A program made the position numbers and the translations under genes. The notes beneath the pieces are model-generated. The model had not been told where the DNA came from. It did no database searches and was given only the letters and a program-made list of their open reading frames with translations. From NCBI GenBank assembly GCA_027625915.1, contig JANTQA010000032.1:15888001-15952000 (forward strand): 64,000 nt of DNA, read 5' to 3'. Positions 46,544 to 58,266 of the stretch are shown here, in pieces (within the stretch, counting starts at the first letter, position 1; each line of letters starts with the position of its first letter). This DNA is from Anaeramoeba flamelloides. Its lineage: Eukaryota; Metamonada; Anaeramoebidae.

Positions 46544-49401
46544 TCAAGAAAAAAAGGAGTAAATTACTTCATAAACCTTTGCCTCTTCACCTACTCCTAT
46601 TTGAATTTCTTCCATATTGGTCACATAAAAATGCCCAGTGTATACTGAGCCATCTATGCTACTGTATCTAAAAATGGCTGTTTTTCGATTATCCCCTTCA
46701 TTGATACCACATGTACCACAATATCTTGTATAAACGTTGTCCTCTGTTGTTTCGTCAGGGCTCCATTCTCCATCGACTTTAACAAATTGGAAATATCCAT
46801 AATCTGGCGTAGAATCAGTGCCTATAACGATTTCCGTATCTGTTGGTATCACCATAACCAATCTATCAGTACCTGTGCCACCCCAAAGAGCATCTCCCCA
46901 GCCACCAGTTCCAAAAAAGCTAGGCCCAAGCCAACTTGTTGACTGTAAAGATATTATTTTTGAAAAAAATATAATTAAGAAATCAGAAAAATGTTCGAAA
47001 ATATCTAAAATAAAAAATCTTTATTTTTTTTTTTTTCAAAACAAAAAATTAATTTTACTTGTTTATTTTCATCAACATACCTATTTTTAAATAAATATGA
47101 TCAAAATAAAATATATATTTACAAATTAAATTTTAATAACAAAGCTTTTGAAGAAGAGTAAATGGGAATTTTGGTTTTTGTAATTTTTCAAAGATCGTAT
47201 TTACCAAAAAAATACATCATTTCCATTCCCACCAAAAATTCGAAAATCATAAGAATTTCCATGAATTGCAACAACATCATCACCATCATCTATATCAACT
47301 GTATCTGTTCTGCCAGAATCTCCATTTCCTAAATCGATAGCTGCCCGGCTTTTGTAAATTATTCATTTTATATTTTATTTATATTTTTTTATAATTCAGT
47401 AAGAGAAAATATGGGGAACATTGAATCTTATAATTTTTGACATTAAAAAAATATTTTTTACGAATTGATGATCATTGACAAGTGTCAAGTATGTTTAAAC
47501 AGAGTTATTATGCTATTTTTGACAAAATAATCACCAATAAACAGTCTTTGTAGGGACAAAATAATGAGACATTTTTGATGGCTGAACACTCTCTAAATAT
47601 AATTTTACAATTACCTTAGATATCTCACAGTGAGAGAGAATCGGTTATTATTGTGTAAAGGCCGAGTAGAATGTGAAATTATTAGGAAAAGAGAGCCAAA
47701 TAAGTCAGCACATTTATCAAGAATCACAACAACTACTCAGAAAATAATTATCAATCAAATAAAATTTTATAGAATCCCTGTGATTTTTTTCTTCTTATAT
47801 CAATTCTTTCCATCTTTTCTTAAAAGCACTTATGTGCTTTAATGTATTTTTTGGTGTTGGACTTTTTTGTAATTCCAAAAGTCCTTTCTTTGAGGAATTT
47901 AATTCATTTTTATTTACTATTTGATACAAAATATATGGAACAAAATTTTCATTCATCTTTCGAAAAAAAGATTTTATAAATTGAGTAACATTTCAAATTT
48001 TTAATACTTATTAAAAAAGCTTAAATTATTAATTTAACTTTTAGAATTAGGAATTTTGTTGATTATTTATTTTTATTCTAGAGAATGTGATTTTTTCATG
48101 GAAGCTGAATAAAAATTTTGATCTTTTTATTTTACATTTAATAGTATTCGATCGGCAAAGAATTCTAATTTTATTCTTCTTCAGATTATCATTTCACAAT
48201 TAACCAATATAAATGCTTATTTCAAGCTCTCACATATTTTTTGCAAATTGTTTGGTTGAGAAAAACAAAGGATCTTGGTAAAATCAATTAGAAATGATAT
48301 TTTTCTTGAAATTAAATAGAAGCTTCCTTATTGTACTTTCAGATAAAAAAGTATTTTTTGGGATTTGAATCTAACAGCAATTAAAATCATATAATTTTTC
48401 AATAGATTAAATAAGCTTTTAAAATTAATCAATGGGATTTTATGAAACAGGCTGAGATGGAAAGAGTTCATTCAATTATTTTGGTTTAATGTGCCGATTA
48501 AAAAAAAAACAAAACAATTACCCTATGTTGCGGATATATACCCGATCATCACCTGAAAGGGTATGGAAGGTTGCACCACGAAAATCATAGTCCTCAGTAA
48601 GAGCATTTTTTGAGAGATCGTCTAAATTATTACAAAACCCAATTAAGACAAGGTCGTCGTGTGTGCCTAATACAGAAAATTAAAATAGAAAGAGATTGAA
48701 GTTGTTTAAAACAAGCACATGAACACTCAGTGCTGATTTAGATAAAGGAAGACATAAATGGTGAAGAAGAAGAGATTTCAAAATTGAAAAAACACTGAAA
48801 GGAAATGATTGTACTCGTTTGGGCAGACAAACCATAACCCTCTTTTAAGCTAATTACAGTCTGGCCTGATCCAAAATATGCTTCAGCAGTCGAGTGCATA
48901 ACACCTTGTGGGCCAAGATCTGCTAAATTTAAACCTGAACTTCCTTGCCAGAGGCTACCAACAACATCCCAATCAGCGTTGTAGTCATGCGTATTCATTT
49001 TCCAACCATAAAGATTGTTGTCGCTATCCCTTAATTCGGTAAAATTCCCAAAATTTGTTTTGTAATTATTCCAACTTGAAAGTTTATTGTCTTCGTAATC
49101 CCAATTGCCTTAATTTTGGTTTTGGAAGAGAATGGTTTATTCGACTTTGAAATTATATTTTTTTTTTTTTTTTTTTTTGATCCCGATCGAAAAGAAAAAA
49201 GAAAGAGATCATACCTGGAGGCAATGTAGGGTCGGTTGTGTCGTTATATTTTTGATCATAAATCCCTTGAATTGGAAACGAAGGAACAAAATTTCCATTC
49301 CAACTATATTCTGTTGGTGTAATTTTCATTTCCTGAAATAAATAACATGTATTGAAGAGAACAAATAGCAATGCCAAAATGTGTTCAATATTTCTTCCCA
49401 T
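46544..49401 (-). CDS. secreted RTX-like calcium-binding-type protein (five exons)
   Basis: Exons on the minus strand: 49401-49215, 49108-48815, 48666-48522, 47348-47205 and 46934-46544; they join in frame to 386 residues. Introns are GT...AG of 106, 148, 1173 and 270 bases, in phases 1, 1, 2, 2. Residues 1-24 look like a signal peptide; an in-frame ATG at 49467 would lengthen it. Then come Gly/Asp-rich repeats with the RTX-type motifs GDDRVYIRNIG, GDDVVAIHG, GGNGNDVFF (248-256) and GGTGTDRLV (275-283), and the C-terminal FYVTNMEEIQIG typical of bacterial hemolysin-type calcium-binding proteins. RTX repeats fold as calcium-bound beta-rolls in secreted proteins. No enzymatic or lytic domain is visible. 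The acceptor of the last intron is the least certain: AG at 46935 keeps frame, a nearer AG at 46944 does not. Intron 3 is enlarged by a MITE. Confidence 0.82.
47915..48146. mobile_element. TA-flanked MITE, CTGTTA family, copy 4 (in intron 3)
   Basis: TACTATTTGATACAAAATAT at the left and the complement-like TTTACATTTAATAGTA at the right, with both family blocks (CAAAATTTTCATTCATCTTTC and its inverse). It accounts for a fifth of the 1,173-base intron 3 of the RTX-like gene. Confidence 0.75.
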
Positions 49402-49616
49402 TTGAAGTAAAGTGAAAAATCTTTTAATTTTCCAAAGTAAAAAAAATGAAAAGAAGTTTTGATGCATTTGGGCAAAAAACCTAATTCTTTACTTTATGAC
49501 ATACGAAAATTTAGCTCATGGCAAATTTATTTCATGTCTTGGAAAAGAAAATTAAAATGCCCATAGGTTTACAACAACATACAAATTTGAAAAAGTGATC
49601 TTTAAATAATGTTTAA

Positions 49617-49655
49617 TTAAGGGAGTAGTATTTTTTAAAAATAAAATAACCATTG
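49617..49655. mobile_element. solo left end of GGGAGTAG TTAA element
   Basis: TTAAGGGAGTAGTATTTTTT plus following AAAAATAAAAT is nearly identical to the left end at 9790, then similarity stops. It is either a truncated copy or an abortive or deleted insertion. Confidence 0.6.
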
Positions 49656-50127
49656 TGGAAAAAAAGTATCTACACGGTTTTTAATTGGGAACACTAATAG
49701 AACAACTGGAAATTCAAAGTAAGATCAATTAAAAAAAGAATAAATAAATAAATAAAGACAAAATGAAGTATTCAACAAAATAACAGTTTTTTTGAACACT
49801 ATCTTTTGTTTGGGTTTTTCTTTGATTGATCAAATATTAAAAATTTGTTCAAAAAATTGACTATTTTTGGGATCTACAAAACCACACAGATAATTTGGAT
49901 AATAAAGTAGATTGAAATTGTATTTGTTGGGCTGATTGAAAATAATATAATGGGATATTATTTAAAGTTAATTGGTTTCTTCTTTTTATTGATTTTACTT
50001 TTCTTTTTTAGTAATGTTTCCAATCAAAAACTGTGTTTCACTTTTTTCCTGTTTCACTTTTATTTCTGAAAAGAATTAAAACAAATCTCAAACAAAAGCC
50101 CAAATTCTTGAAAGTTGAATTAATAAT

Positions 50128-51565
50128 TTAAGGGAGTAGTCAATTTTCAAAATAAAATAAAATCTTGTTGAGATCTTGAAAAAAATATATTTTTTATAAT
50201 TTGGGTTTATACTTATGAAATGGATGATTTAACCCCATTTAAACAATTTATTGGTTTGAGTCTCTTTTTTGAAATTCAAAATTTGCATCTTTCCAATATA
50301 AAAGGGTAGCAAATTAACTTATTATTTTTATCTAACAATTAAGTTAATTCTTGAAAATAGGAAAACATATTTTTCGTTTTATGTTGGAAAGTATTGAGTT
50401 TGTTAGAAAATTTTTTTATTTCGTTATTCTTTTTAAGTACTATCTAAAAAAAAGCCAATATGGGAGTATCATTAATCAAAACCTTGTTAAATTAGACTCT
50501 TTATCACTTTAGATCCAGAAGAACTATAAAATTAGGAAATTTTACGAATTTGTAATTTTACCTGATCAGATTCTTTATTGTAAGCTGGTAGTAAAAACCT
50601 AAACCCAACCCTTTTTGTTTTAAAGCAAGTATTATCTAGTTTCCAATAAAAACCTCTGAAAAAAAACTAGTTAGAATTAAAAAAAGGGTTGGATTTAGCT
50701 TTTTACTAACAGTACTAACTTACAATGAAGAATCTGATCAGGTAAAATTACAAATTCCTAACAATTCCAAATATTATTGTTCTTCTGGATCTCAAGAAAT
50801 GATGAGTCTAATTTACCGATGTTTTAATGCGTGAAACTTACGGAGTGGCTTTTTTTTAGATAACCTTTAATGATTTTTATTTCAATTCAAATCATAACCA
50901 ATCAAACTAATTGGGGTATTAAATAAATAAATATTTGATAGAAACTTTATAAAAATTTCTCAATTATTTTGTAATCTATGAAGCAAAAAAAATTTTTTTC
51001 AAAAAGGGACTATTCTCTATTATTTTTTTTTTTTGACCAATTTCTAAATAAGTATTCCTTATCTAAAAATATGTTTAATATTGAAAAAAAAGAGGGATTT
51101 CTCAAAATCTAAGTAATTGATAAAAAACTTTCTCAATTTCTATTAAATTTGGGTAAAAAAATTTAATAGTGATTAGTACCTTAAGGATTTGAAAAAGTTT
51201 TTTTCTGGTTTCTCAAAAAATGTAAAAAAATTGTAAAAAAATTTTTAATTTTGAATTTTTTTTTATAATAAATTGTTTGGTCTAATTCCATTTTATTTTG
51301 TAAAGAATTAAACCATTTTTGCCAGTAGAAAAAAATTGAGTTTGATATTTTGAGGATAAAATTAACATAATTCCCAAATATCCTCAAGAAAATTGTATTT
51401 CAAAAAATCGAATTTCATCTTAGAACAAAAACAAAATTTCTTAGTAAAATTTTGAAATGACTCTAAAAAATTGATTATTATAACTATCCTTCTTAAAAAA
51501 ATACAATTATTTACCAATTGATTTAATATATCATTTTTTTTGGTTAACCAAAAGAATTACTCCCC

Positions 51566-51599
<34 letters not shown>

Positions 51600-51903
51600 A
51601 TTTTATTAATGTTCATTCCTCGAAACAAAGTCTTTTTATTGTATAATAATGATAGAAAACGAAATAAATATAGTTAAAAAAATTTTTATACTGAGAAATA
51701 TAATGAATTTAATAATTTTCTTTTTCAGAAAAAATGGAAAAAAAAAATTGATCTCACAAATAAAAATATTCTTTTTTTTAAGGATTTCTTAGTTGATCAG
51801 AATTTTTTGAAACTTGGTATATACATTATTTGTACGTAGAAAATATTGCCAATAACATATTTTAAAATTTTGACCTTCTTGCTGTAGAAGACTGATCCCT
51901 TAA
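50128..51903. mobile_element. TTAA-flanked element, GGGAGTAG family, short copy
   Basis: About 1.77 kb between TTAA 50128-50131 and TTAA 51900-51903, with left end GGGAGTAGTC and right end (complement) GGGATCAGTC. It shares ordered internal blocks with 9790-12207, including the sub-terminal ATACCAAGTTTxAAAAAATT segment near the right end. It contains a long inverted repeat (50440-50868) and a 31-base A-run (51567-51597). No transposase frame. Confidence 0.7.
50440..50868. repeat. long inverted repeat (arms about 150-190 bases)
   Basis: The left arm (from TATCTAAAAAAAAGCCA near 50441) and right arm (to its complement near 50867) pair with gaps. The best-matched parts are GATCCAGAAGAACxATAA with 50511-50528 opposite 50775-50792, and the AAATTxTAATTTTACCTGATCAGATTCTT block (cited by its core CCTGATCAGATTC) near 50562 opposite 50742. 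The central ~120 bases do not pair. Probably a palindromic MITE nested in the TTAA element. Confidence 0.7.
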
Positions 51904-53129
51904 GAATTGTGAAGATATGGAAAGATCAAATTTCATTTTTTTATGATAAATAAAGAGAATAATTATCTTTTTTGAATTTTATTCACAAAAAAAATCTATT
52001 TAATTTAATTTTTGTATATCTGAAATATATTTTTGAAACAAAAAATTTTAAGATATATTTGATTTTGATGTTCAGTGAATAATATTTTTAGATCCAGTAA
52101 CATATTTAGTGACTTTAAATAAACTTTATCAAAGGAATTTACAAATTATCAGTTTTTTTTTCAAAAATTTTGAGTTGGGCTAAGCTATTTTTGAAACAAA
52201 TTTAACATCTCTGTCATTTTTCCATCATTTTTCATAATAAAATTCTTAGAAAAAAATCAAGAATTCCTTTCCTTTCTTTTCTAGTGTGTCTAAATTGGTC
52301 TTTTTGATGTTAAAAAATTTATTTTGAATTAATTTTGTTTCTTTTTAGGCTCATAATCCAGGTTTATTGATTTATTTAATGGGGTTATTATATATTCAAT
52401 CGAAACACTGTTTTTCCAATTCTTGGTGTGGTGTGTTTGAATGGAAAAGTTCAAGTTGACTATTGGTACTTGCTTAAATATTTTTTTTTGAAAGAATAAT
52501 CTAAATCCAAAGATTATTCAAAGCTGATGAAAGGTTAACATGGTTTTTGTTTTTGATTTGATTTTTTTTTTTTTTCATTTTGGAATCAATAAATGCATCT
52601 TTTTTATTTTTTTTTTTTTTTTTCCTTTTTAGAGTTTTATTGGGGTTAGTAGAGTATTTCTCCCTAACACTAATAATAACTTGTAATCAACTGATCAGGT
52701 TGTTTAACATTAGATGGTAACTTGAGACACTTCAGGTACTTCCTTTAAGAATGTAATTTTCGATATTTGGTTACTTTTTTAATGCGATCCCAACCAAAAA
52801 ACTTTTGAATTACTTTTAGAAAGTAGATTTTAATTCTGAACTTGTTGAATTGGTAAAAGAGAGAAGTTTTGAAAGGTACTTGATTAGATCTTTTCACTTT
52901 TAGAAATGGAATTTTAATTATTGTTTCTATGTCCCTAACTACCTTAAAAAACCAAAAATCAAAGGGTTATAACATTTTTCCATTTTTAGTTTGTACAAAA
53001 TCTTGGAGTTTTTTAAATTTAAAAAAAAAATTAATTGAGACAAAAAAATAACCAAAAATTTAAAAAATTCTGATGAAATAAACCTAACTTTTATTAAAAA
53101 TAAACATTTTGGTTAAAAAATGAGAAAAA
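51904..53129. other. gene-free stretch
   Basis: AT-rich filler; no gene, RNA or shared repeat was recognised. Confidence 0.5.
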
Positions 53130-53227
53130 TAAGATTTACAAAAATGAAAATGATTTTAAATTATAAAAATATGAATAATGGATATTTTGGTTATATATAT
53201 CTTATGAAAAAATCAATTGAACCAAGT

Positions 53228-53262
<35 letters not shown>

Positions 53263-53561
53263 TAAAAAATTTAAAAATAAAAAAATTTAAAAATTTTTAA
53301 TAATTGAATAAATTATCCTAATAAGAATAATAAAGAATATATACAAAAAAAATCAATTTTATTTATTCATAAAGAAGAAAAGAAAGATTTAGGTTTAAAT
53401 TATAAACCAATTTATATTAACCAAAGTTACCAAGATTATTTCTAAAATTGTTATCTTTAACCCATTGTCCCTTGTTGTGAGATTATTTATAAATTTCAAT
53501 ATGGGTTTCAAAAAAAATATGATACTCCAATTGTAGTATTAAACTTTCTAAATACTTATAC
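53130..53561 (+). mobile_element. LINE fragment, 5' half of reverse transcriptase
   Basis: From about 53340 the plus strand reads SILFIHKEEKKDLGLNYKPI and then FQKKYDTPIVVLNFLNTYT, matching NILFIHKSGDDGVPLNYRPI and FKKKLDTRIAVLNLLYKYK of the LINE at 61677-64000. Frame changes and stops are present. It includes a (TA)n tract at 53231-53260. The match stops exactly at the MITE that begins at 53562. Confidence 0.7.
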
Positions 53562-53761
53562 TACAGTCAGTTCCACTTTTAAGGTACAAACTTGCTACGG
53601 ACTTTAAGGCACAATAATAATTTCGAATTAAGGCACAAATTTCAGATTCTAGTAAAATCAATTGTAAAAAAAAAAATTACAAATTTTGTGACTTAATTTG
53701 AGATTTTTTTGTGCCTTAAATTTCCTTGAAAATTTGTTCCTTAAAAGTGAAACTGACTGTA
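53562..53761. mobile_element. TA-flanked palindromic MITE, CAGTC family, at LINE inversion joint
   Basis: Standard 200-base copy of the family, TACAGTCAGTTCCACTTTTA to its complement. It sits between a plus-strand and a minus-strand piece of the same LINE. Confidence 0.9.
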
Positions 53762-54490
53762 GATTGAATTTCTTACTTTTTCAATTTTTGCTTCATTTTT
53801 GTAAATTGTAATTGGAAAATGTTGATTGATTTTTAAAAATTTTGTTACTTTTTTATTTTTCCAAATATCAACAGAGTCAATTATTTTTGATTTGGATTAA
53901 AAATTACAAGCCCATAAATAATTGGAAAATACATATTTACTTGAAACATTTATAATTTTACCACATTCGTGAGTTTTTTTTTGGCTTGAAAAAATTGTTT
54001 AGTCTTTTAAAACTATCTTTTACTCATTCAATTTTTTTTTTTTTAAATCTTTCTTTTTTTCTAACCAGATTCTTCAATATTTAATTTCAGATAATTTTTT
54101 TGATTTTGTTATTCTATCAATAATTGAATTCATTCTAAATTCTTGAAAATTTTCAGAAATTATTATTAATTTTTTGTCAATTTCTAAAATTTGTCCTTTT
54201 ATTATCAAAAACAAATAATCTACAAACATTTGGACATGTAAAACACTTATTTTTGTATTTTTTTTAATTAAATAATTACTGATAAATCCAAATAATTAAG
54301 GTGATAGAGGGCCTCATTGATAAACCACTAACCCAACTTTTTTTTAAATAATTTTTTAAACATATTTTGATTTTTTCATTTTTAATATATTTATCTAGAG
54401 TTCATAGTGTGCGAATATATGAAGATTAATATCAAAGTTTTTTTTGGTATTAATAAAAAAATTATTGATTGATCGATCCTTATTTAACAT
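53762..54490 (-). mobile_element. LINE fragment, 3' half in inverted orientation
   Basis: On the minus strand, reading from about 54490 leftward, it gives INTKKNFD, then VYQ.GPLSP.LFGFIS, then HVQMFVDYLFLIIKG, then SVDIWKNKKVTKFLKINQHF. These match in order IDIQKCFD, VYQGDPLSPLLFGFIS, HVQMFADDLILIMKG and KIDIWINKKITESLLINPHS of the LINE at 61677-64000. The catalytic FADD motif is FVDY here, and several stops show it is dead. It begins in the element within a few residues of where the plus-strand piece (53130-53561) ends. Confidence 0.75.
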
Positions 54491-54984
54491 TTCAAACTAC
54501 TAATTCATGTTTTCTTGGTTTCATTTTCCATTCCCCATTTAGAAACTTTTGTTGTTAAAATTTTTGTTTCACAAATTACTTTCCTATTTCAAAAGAATTT
54601 TCAAAAATAATTATGTTTCCTTTTTTCGATTTAATATATCTAATTCTAGGTTGGTTCAAAAAATTGAATATTTTTTGAAATTCTTCTTCAAAAATAAATA
54701 TTTATTGGATATATTTGTTGGATAATGATTTATTTTTCATTTTATTTGAAAAACTCAAAATAATACAAAAACAAACTATCACATTTTTCTCAATATTTTC
54801 TATTTCTTTGGATCAGATTTTTTGGGGATATTTGTTTTTTTAATTTTGGGAATTCAATTACTTTACTTTAACCTTTGGAAAAGATATTATTTGTTCTGAT
54901 TTGGTTAGATAAATTTAGTTGAAAAAAGAATTGTTGAAAAAAACAAATATATAAGGAAAAGTTGTTTAAAGTAACACACATTGA

Positions 54985-55336
54985 TATATAAAATGTTGGA
55001 ATATATTGAGTTTTCCCGATTTTCTAGATGAATAAAGAGTTCCATACATTAATCCTAATTGGTTAATAGCGAGTATATTTACTGATTTTCTTAATAGACT
55101 AATGATAATTGTAATCAAAAAATCGTCAGCTATACACAAATCTTTAATTTTTTTTAAAAAAAACCTTTTTCAAACAAAGTATTGGTATTTACCGAACGAT
55201 TTTATATTGATAATCCCTTTGAGCTCAAAAATCAAATAAAATGTTTCGTTCACTATTATCAAAATTTGGATTAATGTATGGAACTCTTTATTCATCTGGA
55301 AAATCGTAAAAACTCTTAATTTTACAACATTCCATA
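54985..55336. mobile_element. palindromic MITE-like element
   Basis: About 350 bases with ~70-base inverted arms: GAATAAAGAGTTCCATACAT near 55031 is mirrored near 55270, and AAAATGTTGGAATAT at the left by ACATTCCATA at the right. It abuts the next MITE (55337). Non-coding. Confidence 0.65.
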
Positions 55337-56313
55337 TACTATTAATTTCAGAACAAAAAGAACATAATTTTCAGTCAGCTTTCCAAAAAAATCACCTACA
55401 AAGAATTAAAATAAATCATCAAACTATCCAATTTTCTAAAAAGGGAAATTAATTATTTAAACTGTTTAAGGGATTAGTGTCACCATATATTTCTCGATAA
55501 TCAAAGTATGTTGTAATTGGGTATAAATGATATTAGTACACCATGGCTCAAATAGCTCTAAAAAATCTATTATAAATCTTATTGCACAATAAATTATTAC
55601 TTTTTTTACTAATGATCTCAATTAAAAAAGTTTCATTTTGAAAAAAATTTTTTTAATTCCTTTTCCAAATCTAAAAATAGAAACCCAAAATACAGTATTC
55701 AGGTATTAATAATTTAGATTTAGAACTTTCAAATGTTACTATTTTCAAAATTTTTTAATTTCAAAGATTAACTTAATAATGTTCAACATAAAATCCTAAA
55801 GACTGATTATTTTTGTTTACTTTTATAAAGTTGTTTGTATCATCCATATATTTCCATGGTTTGAGAAATAATTTGTCAAAAATAGTCTATTCGTTAATTA
55901 TTTAATTTTTAAAAAAAAACGAATTTTTTAGTAACTCATCTATATTTCGCCACAAATTTAAGAATGATATTTTGTAACTTTGTAGTCTGAATATTGATAG
56001 TTCAACATTTAAATTTATGGCGAAATGCAGATTTTATTCTGAAATTTTTGGGTTTTTTACTATTAAATGGATCATTTTTCATTGATAAGATCAACAAATA
56101 TTACTACTTGACTAATCGATGTTTTAGAGACATTGGAACCATGTAGCACGAATTTTGTTAGGTCCAATAACAACATACTTTGCTCCTAGGCTTCTCCTTC
56201 GTAGACGCTAATCGCTTAAGAATTAAAATTTTGAAATACTACATAATTTTTGAAATCTTTATTTGGAAAAGCTGAATGAACATTTTGTTCATTTTATTTT
56301 ACAATAAATAGTA
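55337..56313. mobile_element. TA-flanked MITE, CTGTTA family, copy 5, interrupted
   Basis: The left part (55337-55465) and right part (56220-56313) together make one normal-sized member of the family. They are separated by the TTAA element at 55466-56219. Both end blocks are recognisable (TTTCAGTCAGCTTTCC and GGAAAAGCTGAATGAACATTT). Confidence 0.8.
55466..56219 (+). mobile_element. TTAA-flanked element, family 2, copy 2 (nested)
   Basis: 746 bases between TTAA 55466-55469 and TTAA 56216-56219. It starts GGGATTAGTGTCACCATA and ends TAGACGCTAATCGC. It is highly similar along its length to the complement of 23520-24277. It interrupts a MITE, and taking it out with one TTAA restores the MITE sequence (AAACTGTTTAAGAATTAAAA), so TTAA is the duplicated target. 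Confidence 0.9.
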
Positions 56314-56645
56314 TACATGGTTCTTACTGAAAAAATATTTTTGAATGGTATAGCAATTAGAATTTTCAAAAATGATAAAAAGGATCAAAGTTGTTCAAGA
56401 AAAAAAAAATCAAAAATACTATTTTTATTTAATATTTTAAAGAAGAACTAGTTGGAAAAAATATATATTTATTTTTTTTTTTAAAGACCCCGACTCTCAT
56501 TATCCTCTTGAATTAATATTATTTCTTATTTTGATCATTTGTCTTGGAAAAATTTTGATGAGGAAATGAAGAAATCAATATGATTTTTTGATTATACCAA
56601 ATGAAATGTTTCGGAAAAAGTCTCGAAGATTCCAAGTAGCTGTGA

Positions 56646-57184
56646 TCAAAAGTTAAAACCTTTGTTCTTTTGAAGAACCAATTGTTGAATTGTCGAGACC
56701 AAATTTTGTAATTTTATGTTGGTTTGTTCGTTTTGGTGTATAATTGTTTCAATTTTCTTCTCCAATCTACTTATAGAGCGTTCATTGAATTTTATTTTTT
56801 CTTCCAAATGTTCGGAAGTTTTTGTTTCAGTTTCTTTCGTTGTTGTTGGGTAAAACGTTTCTTTTTCAACGGGGAAATTTTTCGTCTTGGAGTTGCCAGT
56901 CGAAATAGAGATACATTATAAATGTTTTAATAAACAAGTAAAAACCATAAATTGAAAATCGATGTGAAGTAAGAATACTTGATAGAAAAGTTGAAATTTA
57001 CCTTTTTTACTTTCAGTACTTTTTTTTGTGGTTGAATGGCAATTACAGATCTCTTTGGTTTACGGACCTTTGAAACAACAACTATTGGCTCCCTCCTGGG
57101 TTCTGTGGATAGAACAGTAATTGTAGCACTCTTACTAACTGGTGCTTTTGAAACAGTTCCTGTACTTTTTGAAATCCTTTCCAT
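56646..57184 (-). CDS. small basic/coiled-coil protein (two exons)
   Basis: Exons 57184-57002 (61 codons, ATG start) and 56885-56646 (79 codons and TGA) flank a 116-base GT...AG intron in phase 0, giving 140 residues. The first half is Ser/Thr/Val/Lys-rich and basic (VVVSKVRKPKRSVIAIQPQ). The second half is hydrophilic and then forms a coiled coil (KIKFNERSISRLEKKIETII, then NIKLQNLVSTIQQL). No domain family was recognised. Heptad spacing and polar composition suggest a dimerising or scaffold-binding peptide. The coding part is less AT-rich than the flanks. The splice model rests on frame continuity and composition only. Confidence 0.6.
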
Positions 57185-58266
57185 TTTAGAAAGTTATTGT
57201 ATTCGATTAAAAGTTATTGAAAAAAAAAATGGATTTAAAGTTATTTTTTCCCTCTAATACAGTTCTATTAAAGTGTTCAAATTTTTGGTATATGTGCTAA
57301 AAGTCAAAGATTGTATGTAGTGAGTTGGAATTTGGCTTCAAAAAAGCCAAAAAAAAAAGTTGTAAATAAAAACTATTTTGTGTCAAATACACTTCTAAAA
57401 ATATCTTAGTGAGGGGATTTAAAGTATTTTTAGTTATATTTGTAATGTTTCAACAAACATGTTCAAAAATAATAAATTCTTTCATGTTTTTCTCATTTAA
57501 AATATTTATACAAATCGAAAAAGATTATTTTGAGGGATTAAAATTGTTTCATAGACAAAGTCCATCAAAATATTCATAACAACTGTTTTTAACTTTTATT
57601 TCCTCAAATCGATAAACCTGAAATTTGAAAAAGTCCACGCATGTTAAAAAAAAAAATACTTGAGATGTTTTTTTATTGTTAATATTAGGGAAATTGTTGT
57701 GAAATTTCTTTTATTAAAAATCAAATCTTTTTTTGAATAATCAAACCTTTAAAATTATAACTGTCCACTTCTTAAAACGATGATTAATGAAATTACACCA
57801 TACCAAACACTATTCGATCAATCAAAAAATCCGAATAACAATTATAAATTTCCAAACTCTTAGAAAACCTTTGTTGAAGCCCAATTGTTTTTCACAAAAA
57901 GTAAGATCTACTTAAGCTATAAAAGAATAACTTTAGTATTCTATAGAGAAACCCCTCTTTTGTGAACTTTGGGTAGGTTAATTGATATCTTCATAAAAAA
58001 TTAGGTTAATAAAAAAAAGGATTTTGTTTTAAATATTTGCAATTACTGACAATTTCCCTAATATTATCAATTAAAAATCTTGTTAGGGATTTTTTTCAAT
58101 ACCGTAATGTGATTTTTTAATCTTGTAAAATTATTGAAAAAATTTAACAATATATTTGTCTTTGTAAGTTACACAGAAAAATTATTGAATAAAATTTAAA
58201 TACCTAATGGTGAAAACATTTAAATATTTTTAATCAGTAGCAATCAAAAATTCCTATATCAAGAGT
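57185..58266. other. gene-free stretch
   Basis: About 1.1 kb of AT-rich intergenic sequence upstream of the small coiled-coil gene; nothing recognised. Confidence 0.5.

Noticed and set aside
47630-47842. 70-codon plus-strand frame
   Set aside because: Lies wholly in intron 3 of the RTX-like gene on the opposite strand and shows no domain.
53130-54490. classic twin-primed LINE insertion
   Set aside because: Twin priming inverts the 5' part upstream of a sense 3' part; here the 5' part is followed by an inverted 3' part, the wrong order.
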